IMG/VR virus record: IMGVR_UViG_3300049739_000011
Span: 1-24,953 of that record
DNA length: 24,953 nt
Origin: a virus
Reading direction: 5' to 3' (one strand)
The notes under the pieces were generated by a model. It worked only from the letters and a program-made list of their open reading frames with translations, was not told the DNA's origin and made no database searches. Numbering within the stretch: the first letter of the stretch is position 1; each line of letters starts with the position of its first letter. Shown in pieces: positions 1 through 5,934 of the stretch. The position numbers and the translations under genes are program-made.

Positions 1-57
1 ATGAAACTTAAAGAACAGGCTATTGAAGCCAGACAAAGAAAAGAGGAACAACAATGA
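1..57 (+). CDS. C-terminal end of an upstream gene (partial)
   Basis: An open frame enters at base 1 and ends at the TGA of 55-57, giving 18 Lys/Glu/Gln-rich residues. It overlaps the next start codon by ATGA, which implies translational coupling. Base 1 happens to be an ATG, but this is more likely an internal Met of a longer protein cut by the window edge. In related phages a portal or small head-completion gene can precede the scaffold region. Nothing here identifies which one this is. Confidence 0.5.
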   Translation: MKLKEQAIEARQRKEEQQ

Positions 58-1502
58 AAAAAATTAAATACGCAGTAGGCTCAGTAGCTCAAGCAGCAGC
101 AGAGGGCGCTGACTCATTGTTGTCTGAAGCTCGTAAAGATGTAGTGGCTGCTCGTGGCCCTGAACGCACAACCCCCATAGAAGTTGAAGAAATGGCAGAA
201 GCTGTATCTAAAACAAAGGGTAGCGCAGAATCAGAAGCTCCTGAAGTTAAAATGGAAAACATTAAAGACACTACTAAGCTTGTAAACTCTTTTAAATTTC
301 AAGGCGGAAACAAAAAGATGGACAAGCAGTTCATCATGGAGTCTTTAAACGAAGTGGCTGATACCCCTATCGTTGAGTCCAAGCAATCTATTGCTGAGTT
401 CATTACTGATTTGCACCGCACACAAATGGATGAAGAGTCTAAGCCTTTGTTGGCTTCTGATGACTTTGAAAAGCTTGGTGAGTTTGCAAGCGGTGAAGAG
501 CGTGAAGCTAAAAGTGAAGGTGGGGAAATGGACGGCGATAGTGACGTAGCTCGTTTAATGGAACTGACTGAACAATATAATGAAGAGCGTGAAAAAGCTG
601 AGAACGATAAGCAACGAGCACGTATTGATAAGAATTTTAATCAGTATAAAGATACGTTCAGTGATGAAACTATTTTTCAAACAATGATTAAAATGAATGA
701 AAAAGAAAATTTACGAGAAGGTAAGTTCTTAGGCGGTCTTATGACAGCAGCTAAGTCTATGATGGGTGAATCAGGTAGCTCCTCTTCAGGTGGAATTTTT
801 GGTAAAATGTTTGGAGCCGGTAAAAAGATTATAGCCGAAGGCCAAGACTCAGCAGAAGAATCATCTATTGGAGCGCTAGAAGGCCCTGACCCTATTGAGC
901 CTAACAACAATCGTCAAAACCCTGTAAAAGAAGTAGAAGCTCCGGGAACTGACACAGCTATCGGCTACGCAGAAGGTGGTTCATTGCTAGGCGATTCAAA
1001 GCCGGTTGATACATACGACAACATCCCAGAAGGTGAGAAAGCTGCTGTAGAAGCTTCACAACTTCCAGACAACGAGATGGAAGACAAATACGCAGAGTAC
1101 GTAATGGACGAGTCTCTTGAGGCTGACGAACAAGAATATCTTCTCAAAGCCCTTGAAGGCGATGAGCGACTAGGCGCTATCTTTGATAAAATCATGGATA
1201 CAGCCGGAGAATTTGCAGGTGAAGGAGCCGTTAAAGGCCCCGGCACAGGCACATCAGATTCGATACCCGCAAGGCTGTCGGATGGTGAATTTGTTTTCAC
1301 CAGAAAAGCAACCGACCAGATAGGCACAGAAAAGCTTCAGACTATGATGGATGATGCAGAACGTGCTTACGATGGCGGTTTAATGAAAAAGTACGGCGGC
1401 GGAGGCGTGATGCCTAACTTGATGGATATGGAAGACCCTGATTTAGGAGTCCATACCCAGATGCTTAGTTCTAACGCAATGCCAAGCGTACGCAAACGAT
1501 AA
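54..1502 (+). CDS. Acidic virion-associated protein with GPGTGTSDS/DGEF motif
   Basis: This 482-aa protein starts at ATG 54 after a GAGGAA Shine-Dalgarno and overlaps the previous stop by ATGA. It is rich in Glu, Ala and Ser. A helical N-terminal half is followed by a Gly/Ser linker with a short basic hydrophobic patch near residues 230-265. The C-terminal region has GPGTGTSDSIPARLSDGEF at 395-413 and a Gly-rich tail. I recall the GPGTGTSDS...DGEF motif from many marine phage structural proteins of unknown function. Its place just before scaffold and capsid points to a head or morphogenesis role, perhaps minor head or internal protein. No enzymatic motif is visible. The family association is from memory; the exact role is unknown. 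Confidence 0.8.
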   Translation: MKKIKYAVGSVAQAAAEGADSLLSEARKDVVAARGPERTTPIEVEEMAEAVSKTKGSAESEAPEVKMENIKDTTKLVNSFKFQGGNKKMDKQFIMESLNEVADTPIVESKQSIAEFITDLHRTQMDEESKPLLASDDFEKLGEFASGEEREAKSEGGEMDGDSDVARLMELTEQYNEEREKAENDKQRARIDKNFNQYKDTFSDETIFQTMIKMNEKENLREGKFLGGLMTAAKSMMGESGSSSSGGIFGKMFGAGKKIIAEGQDSAEESSIGALEGPDPIEPNNNRQNPVKEVEAPGTDTAIGYAEGGSLLGDSKPVDTYDNIPEGEKAAVEASQLPDNEMEDKYAEYVMDESLEADEQEYLLKALEGDERLGAIFDKIMDTAGEFAGEGAVKGPGTGTSDSIPARLSDGEFVFTRKATDQIGTEKLQTMMDDAERAYDGGLMKKYGGGGVMPNLMDMEDPDLGVHTQMLSSNAMPSVRKR

Positions 1503-1524
1503 GGCTACCTGTTAGCGCAGCCCC
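1503..1524 (+). repeat. Bulged hairpin repeat, copy 1
   Basis: The sequence pairs GGC (1503-1505) with GCC (1520-1522) and TG (1510-1511) with CA (1518-1519). The bases TACC (1506-1509) form a 5'-side bulge and the loop is six bases. Trailing CC follows, as in the other copies. The flanking AA 1501-1502 and TT 1525-1526 could extend the stem past the CC. It begins immediately after the stop codon of the upstream gene. Confidence 0.5.
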
Positions 1525-1548
1525 TTATTAATACCTAAAATAACCAGA

Positions 1549-1571
1549 GGCCACCTTGTAGTATCAAGCCC
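1549..1571 (+). repeat. Bulged hairpin repeat, copy 2
   Basis: GGC (1549-1551) pairs with GCC (1568-1570), and TTG (1556-1558) pairs with CAA (1565-1567). The 5'-side bulge is CACC (1552-1555) and the loop is six bases. The arrangement matches copies 1 and 3, with stem and bulge kept and the loop sequence different. Confidence 0.55.
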
Positions 1572-1593
1572 TATTCTTTTTCGCGAATCGAAT

Positions 1594-1619
1594 AGCTACC
1601 TTGAAAAGACTCAAGCCCC
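1594..1619 (+). repeat. Bulged hairpin repeat, copy 3, next to scaffold RBS
   Basis: GC (1595-1596) pairs with GC (1615-1616), and TTG (1601-1603) pairs with CAA (1612-1614). The bulge is TACC (1597-1600) and the loop is eight bases. The CCCC run at its end touches the AAAGGAG at 1620-1626, so folding or protein binding here could affect translation of the scaffold gene. Confidence 0.55.
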
Positions 1620-1632
1620 AAAGGAGTGTGAA

Positions 1633-2433
1633 ATGACTGATTTACCCGAAGTACAAGAAGAAGAAGTAGCAAACCCATACAACATGAGAAAAGACTATAC
1701 AGGCGAACAAGATGCCCCTTTTCAAAGTGCTGATGGTGTTTGGCATGAACCTAGACAGGCTACCCGCAAGTCGGCCCCTGACGAAAAAGAGTCAAGTACA
1801 GATTATAAAAAACGATACGATGACCTAAAGAAACACTACGATTCTAAGATTAATGAGTTCAAACAGAAAGAACAAGAACTACAAGCAGAAGCTCGAATGA
1901 CACAGCAAGTTGAACAGGCCGTACGTCACGAGGATAACACTGAAGCAGAACTTGCAGCCGAGTATGTTGAACAAGAAGCTGAAGCACTAGAACCGGCACG
2001 AACAGCTACGCTAGACGAACGTGAAGCCCGGATTGAACGAAGAGAAGCGGAACAAACGCTTGCTTCAAAACATCCAGACTTTGCAGATATTCGTCAAAGT
2101 GAAGAGTTCCACGGTTGGGCCAAAGCACAGCCAGAAGCAATTCAGGACTGGGTGTATAATAATCCAGATAACGTAGGTTTAGCGGTCAAAGCTATCGACC
2201 TTTATAAGATGGAAACTGGCTTAGGAGTTCAATCTTCTAACGGTAAGACAGGAAGTTCACAAACCTCGACCGCTTCGGCAGCAGATATGGTTTCAACAAA
2301 AACAAAAACCATTGATGCTAACGAGCCGAAGATATGGTCACAAAGGGAAATTGCTGCACTGTCTATGGATGCGTATGATAAACATGAACAAGAAATCGAC
2401 GCAGCCATCATGGAAGGCAGAGTAGTAGCTTAA
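1633..2433 (+). CDS. Capsid scaffolding (assembly) protein, T7 gp9-like
   Basis: This 266-aa acidic, highly charged protein lies directly before the major capsid gene, the usual place for a T7-like scaffold. Residues about 55-150 are rich in Glu, Lys and Gln with coiled-coil character. A more ordered segment follows (residues 150-195, with HPDF and WVYNNPDN), then a Ser/Thr linker. The C-terminal helix carries IWSQREI and ends EGRVVA. I recall this ending in marine podophage scaffolds, and a C-terminal helix is the usual capsid-contacting part of scaffolds. The start has AAAGGAG six bases upstream. Expected role: templates procapsid assembly and then leaves. Assignment rests on position, composition and the C-terminal pattern. 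Confidence 0.8.
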   Translation: MTDLPEVQEEEVANPYNMRKDYTGEQDAPFQSADGVWHEPRQATRKSAPDEKESSTDYKKRYDDLKKHYDSKINEFKQKEQELQAEARMTQQVEQAVRHEDNTEAELAAEYVEQEAEALEPARTATLDEREARIERREAEQTLASKHPDFADIRQSEEFHGWAKAQPEAIQDWVYNNPDNVGLAVKAIDLYKMETGLGVQSSNGKTGSSQTSTASAADMVSTKTKTIDANEPKIWSQREIAALSMDAYDKHEQEIDAAIMEGRVVA

Positions 2434-2466
2434 TAACTATTGTCTTTAATTTAAGGAAACATAATC

Positions 2467-3435
2467 ATGGCTCTTAACGTATCAGACCAAGGTTTTAAAC
2501 AAACCACAACCGCCAACAACAACTTTGGCACAAGCACTAACTTCCTACCAGCAATTTACTCCAAGAAGGTTCTTAACTTCTTCCGTAAAGCGTCGGTAGC
2601 TGAAGCAATTACCAACACTGACTATGCAGGCGAAATTTCTGCATTCGGTGATTCTGTTAAAGTTATTAAAGAACCAACCATTTCTGTTTATCAGTATGAG
2701 CGTGGCGCTGACGTAACTGAAACTCGACTGACCGACACTGAGATTTCTCTTGTTGTTGATACTGCGAACGCATTTAAGTTCGTTGTAGATGACATTGAAA
2801 CTTCTATGTCTCACGTAAACTTCAAAGAAGTTGCTGCTTCATCTGCTGCTTACGCTCTGCGTGACGCATTTGATACTGCTGTAATTGCTGCTGGCATTGC
2901 AGGTCTATCTGCTTCTAGCCCGAACCACGTTCTAGGTGCTGATACTGCTGATTCTCTTGGTAGCGGCGTTCTTGACGGAGCAAAAGGCATCGGTTTTCAC
3001 CACGAAGGTTCTGACCCTCTGGATGTACTGGCTAAGTTTGCCCGCCTTTTGGACGAGCAGAATGTACCAGAAGAAGGTCGTTGGGTAGTTGCACCTCCTA
3101 GCTTCTATGAAGAACTGTCTCAGTCTGGCTCTAAGCTTCTGTCTGTTGACTTCAATGCTGGTCAAGGCTCCATCCGTAACGGTCTCGTTACTTCTGGTAA
3201 GCTCCGTGGCTTTAGCATGTACAAGTCTAACAACGTAGCTGCTCCAAACTTGGCTGATGGTCAGATTCTGGCAGGTCACATGTCAGCTATTTGTACTGCA
3301 CAGACTATCACCAGCACTGAGGTCATCCGTGACCCAGATAGCTTCGGTGACATCTGTCGTGGTTTGCACGTATTCGGTGTTAAGGTCATGCGACCTGAAG
3401 CACTCGTTGGTGCATTCTACAACCTAGCTGCATAA
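2467..3435 (+). CDS. Major capsid protein, T7 gp10-like (HK97 fold)
   Basis: This 322-aa protein has the length and style of T7-type capsid proteins. The N-terminus is short, followed by FLPAIYSKKVLNFFRKASV, a charged segment (GDSVKVIKEP), and the VDDIETSMSHVNF helix region. The C-terminal half has WVVAPPSFYEEL and ends in GVKVMRPEALVGAF. Its codon use is visibly more C/T-ending (GCT, TCT, GTT, CGT) than its neighbours', as expected for the most highly expressed gene. AAGGAAAC precedes the ATG. It follows scaffold by 33 bases and is closed by a strong terminator, which fits high-level head production. No frameshifted longer form is evident. Confidence 0.93.
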   Translation: MALNVSDQGFKQTTTANNNFGTSTNFLPAIYSKKVLNFFRKASVAEAITNTDYAGEISAFGDSVKVIKEPTISVYQYERGADVTETRLTDTEISLVVDTANAFKFVVDDIETSMSHVNFKEVAASSAAYALRDAFDTAVIAAGIAGLSASSPNHVLGADTADSLGSGVLDGAKGIGFHHEGSDPLDVLAKFARLLDEQNVPEEGRWVVAPPSFYEELSQSGSKLLSVDFNAGQGSIRNGLVTSGKLRGFSMYKSNNVAAPNLADGQILAGHMSAICTAQTITSTEVIRDPDSFGDICRGLHVFGVKVMRPEALVGAFYNLAA

Positions 3436-3452
3436 GCTAACTTAATAAGTGC

Positions 3453-3480
3453 GGGGGCTGTAAAAGGCCCCCAATCTTTT
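3453..3480 (+). terminator. Rho-independent terminator after the capsid gene
   Basis: A perfect 6-bp GC stem, GGGGGC (3453-3458) with GCCCCC (3467-3472), encloses an eight-base loop and is followed by AATCTTTT. It lies 17 bases after the capsid stop. T7-like phages commonly place a terminator after the capsid gene to keep head mRNA above tail mRNA. The T-run is short, so partial read-through into the tail genes is likely. Confidence 0.85.
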
Positions 3481-3505
3481 AACAAATTTAAAGGCTAAAT
3501 AACCT

Positions 3506-4276
3506 ATGGCAACAACCTACCTAGACTTAACCAATGAGCTTCTCCGAGAGCTAAACGAAGTACCTCTTGAATCAGGTAACTTCTCTACAGCTATTGGCGT
3601 ACAGGCACACGTTAAAGATTCTCTAAACAAAGCGTACTTTGATATTATCAACCAAGAACCTCAGTGGCCTTTTCTAACTGCTGGCGAAAGTGGTGAAGTT
3701 GACCCCATGTATGGCAATGTATATGTAGAGACCGTTGCAGGACAGCGTTATTATGAGCTAAAAGCTTCTAGTGATTCCATCAAAGATGATTACGGTTCAG
3801 TTGACTGGGATAACTTCTATATCACTACAGTAGGCGTAGAAGGCGAAACTGCACCCTACGCAGGCAAAAACTTACGTTTTACAACCACTGAAGAGTGGAA
3901 AAGTTTCCGTCGCGTCGGAGAAAACTTAGACGACGCAGACACACAAGCATACGGCGAACCAGACCGAATTATACGTAGCCCAGACGCACGTAAGTTTGGC
4001 CTAAGCCCAATCCCAGATAAAGCATACCGTGTATGGTTCTATGCTTACAACCTCCCTACAAAGCTTGTAAGCTTCGGTGACGAGATTGTATTCCCAGAAA
4101 TGTACTCTGTTGTATTACTAGCTCGTGCTCGATACTACATCTGGCAGTTTAAAGATAACCCACAAGCAGCAGCATTCGCACTAGATGACTACAAGAAAGG
4201 ACTCGACAGTATGCGCTCTAATCTTATTGAGCCTGCTCCCTTCTATATGACTGACGACAGAATGAGATTCGTATAA
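3506..4276 (+). CDS. Tail tubular protein A / head-tail adaptor, T7 gp11-like
   Basis: This 256-aa protein has a helical N-terminus (TYLDLTNELLRELNEVPL) followed by helices (VKDSLNKAYFDIINQEPQWPF) typical of the gp11-type adaptor ring that docks under the portal. The middle is beta-rich and contains the YELKASSDSIKDDYGSVDWDNF segment. The C-terminal part returns to helices (ARYYIWQFKDNPQAAAFALDDY) that should pack against the first. It follows the capsid terminator and precedes the nozzle gene, matching T7-like order. Ribosome binding is weak: AAAGG sits about a dozen bases before the ATG. The stop is followed after one base by the next start. Confidence 0.85.
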   Translation: MATTYLDLTNELLRELNEVPLESGNFSTAIGVQAHVKDSLNKAYFDIINQEPQWPFLTAGESGEVDPMYGNVYVETVAGQRYYELKASSDSIKDDYGSVDWDNFYITTVGVEGETAPYAGKNLRFTTTEEWKSFRRVGENLDDADTQAYGEPDRIIRSPDARKFGLSPIPDKAYRVWFYAYNLPTKLVSFGDEIVFPEMYSVVLLARARYYIWQFKDNPQAAAFALDDYKKGLDSMRSNLIEPAPFYMTDDRMRFV

Positions 4277-4277
4277 T

Positions 4278-5930
4278 ATGGCAGCTTCCCAACCGTTTGG
4301 TTTCTCGTGTAAAGGTGGTCTTAATACCAACCTTAGCCAGCTTGAACTTCTTCAACAGCCCGGAGCTGCTACAGAGTTAATTAACTTTGAAGTTGACCCC
4401 GACGGCGGGTATCGACGTATTAATGGTTTTATAGCCACAGGTTCTGCTAAGCCTAATGGCACTAACACTATTTTAGGCTTGATGGCTTATGCAGGAGGTC
4501 TTATAGTCTGTAGCGGAACAGGTATTTTTTGGACTGTTGATTTTGTTAGTTGGACACAGATTAACAGAGGAACTATTACTGGGGGAGAAAAAACTTATAC
4601 TGAATTTACTGGCCAATCACTGGTTGCACGTACAGGTCAAGGTCGATGCTCTATTTCAATATACGAAGGAAACTTATCTCCTTACGGCGAAGTAGTTATT
4701 TGTGACGGTGTTAATGCGCCCTTTTATTTTTACGTTAACGGTACTGGCGGCGCAAACGACTCTACTCGTCGATATGTTTCAGGCCCTTTAGTAGACCACT
4801 CTCATCAAACTCTTGGCGCATCCTCAGTGTCTACAGTTCACGGACAGCAGTTAGTAGTTGGAGGGACAGCTACAGACCCGAATGAAATATATACTAGCGC
4901 CCTAAATGACATATCTGATTTTGCAGGCACAGGTTCAAATGCAATAAGACTGGCTGACAAAGTTGTAGGACTAAAAAGTTTCCGTGGTGACTTAATTGTA
5001 TTCTGTAAAAACAGTATCTATAGGGTGGTTAGTTTAGAATCCGCCGATGCACAGACAGCCGTAGTACCTATTACAAAGAACATAGGCTGTTTAGATGCTA
5101 ATAGTATTCAAGAAATTGGCGGCGACTTAGTATTTTTAGCTCCTGATGGTATACGAACACTAGCAGGTACAGCACGTATTGGCGACGTTGAATTGACTTC
5201 TGTAAGTAGAAATATCCAAAACATTATTTCAAAAATTACAAAGGCTGCTGTTCCATACGATATTTCAAGTGTAGTTATACGTAACAAATCTCAATACCGT
5301 TTATTTTATAGTAAAGCTGGCGACTCGCCTGCAATAGCTAGAGGAATTATTGGGACATTTACAGGGCAGGGTTACGAGTGGTCTGAAACTTGTGGTATTG
5401 AAGCTGTTGCAACAACTTCAGAACTTTCAAACACTGGAGGACGAGAACAAGTTTTTCATGGCGATAGACTTGGACAAGTTTATTTTCACGATTTAGGAAA
5501 TAAATTTATTCATGCTGGAATAGACGCTAACATTAAATCAGCGTATCAGTCACCTTCTTTAGACTTTGGTGATATGGGCACACGTAAAACTATTCAGTAC
5601 GTTAAAATTTCAGCGACTCCTGACGACGACAATATTACAGTTGCAGCAGAGCCTAAACTTAGTGTTTCTTTTGATTTTGAAGACACCAATATTCAGCAAC
5701 CTCCAACTTATACACTACCTTCTATTTATCCGGTTGCAGAGTTTGCATTAAGTAGATTCAGTAACGACAGCTTTACATCTTATTTTGGAGCGTCAGACAA
5801 TCCTCTTATACGCCAGCCTGTTCAAGGGAGCTGCTACTCTAGCTCTTATAAAATAAGCAGCGAAGACCAACTTTCACCATACACCATTAATGGTTTATAT
5901 ATTAATTACGTACCCGCAGGCAGGAGATAA
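4278..5930 (+). CDS. Tail nozzle / stabilisation protein (T7 gp12 / P22 gp10-like)
   Basis: This 550-aa, mostly beta-rich protein follows the adaptor gene after one base, so it is probably translationally coupled. The N-terminal pattern CKGGLNTNLSQLELLQQPG, then LINFEVDPDGGYRRINGF, is characteristic of the tail nozzle or stabilisation proteins that cap the short tail with a beta-propeller. Blade-like segments follow, e.g. GLKSFRGDLIVFCKNSIYRV and LVFLAPDGIRTLAG near residues 230-300. At 550 aa it is shorter than T7 gp12 (794 aa) and closer to P22-type gp10 (472 aa). It should form the distal tube and hold the fibres. Role is inferred from pattern and position. Confidence 0.8.
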   Translation: MAASQPFGFSCKGGLNTNLSQLELLQQPGAATELINFEVDPDGGYRRINGFIATGSAKPNGTNTILGLMAYAGGLIVCSGTGIFWTVDFVSWTQINRGTITGGEKTYTEFTGQSLVARTGQGRCSISIYEGNLSPYGEVVICDGVNAPFYFYVNGTGGANDSTRRYVSGPLVDHSHQTLGASSVSTVHGQQLVVGGTATDPNEIYTSALNDISDFAGTGSNAIRLADKVVGLKSFRGDLIVFCKNSIYRVVSLESADAQTAVVPITKNIGCLDANSIQEIGGDLVFLAPDGIRTLAGTARIGDVELTSVSRNIQNIISKITKAAVPYDISSVVIRNKSQYRLFYSKAGDSPAIARGIIGTFTGQGYEWSETCGIEAVATTSELSNTGGREQVFHGDRLGQVYFHDLGNKFIHAGIDANIKSAYQSPSLDFGDMGTRKTIQYVKISATPDDDNITVAAEPKLSVSFDFEDTNIQQPPTYTLPSIYPVAEFALSRFSNDSFTSYFGASDNPLIRQPVQGSCYSSSYKISSEDQLSPYTINGLYINYVPAGRR

Positions 5931-5934
5931 CTAG

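Larger units (their letters stand above)
1503..1632 (+). promoter_or_regulatory. Structured leader upstream of the scaffold/capsid genes
   Basis: This 130-base region is the longest non-coding stretch in the window. It contains three copies of one bulged hairpin (1503-1524, 1549-1571, 1594-1619), described separately. Copy 3 abuts the scaffold gene's AAAGGAG ribosome binding site at 1620-1626. A palindrome TTCGCGAA lies at 1580-1587. An alternative stem CTATTC/GAATAG (1571-1576 with 1590-1595) would compete with the edges of copies 2 and 3. I see no convincing sigma70 -35/-10 pair and no U-tract terminator. It probably acts as an RNA-level control element for head gene expression, which is inference. 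Confidence 0.55.

Noticed and set aside
965-1327. Minus-strand open frames here and elsewhere (e.g. 2932-3279, 13942-14436, 18072-18389)
   Set aside because: All lie opposite well-supported + strand genes, lack ribosome sites and have compositions expected of reverse-complement shadows.
1503-1540. Intrinsic terminator after the 482-aa gene
   Set aside because: The hairpin is short and bulged and has no T-run; it matches the repeated leader element better.
3400-3460. Frameshifted minor capsid protein as in T7 gp10B
   Set aside because: No slippery heptamer is evident near the capsid stop, and a strong terminator follows at once, leaving no room for an extension.
5566-5751. Extra + strand frame inside the nozzle gene
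   Set aside because: Out of frame within a well-supported gene, with a Leu/Gln-biased composition and no ribosome site.
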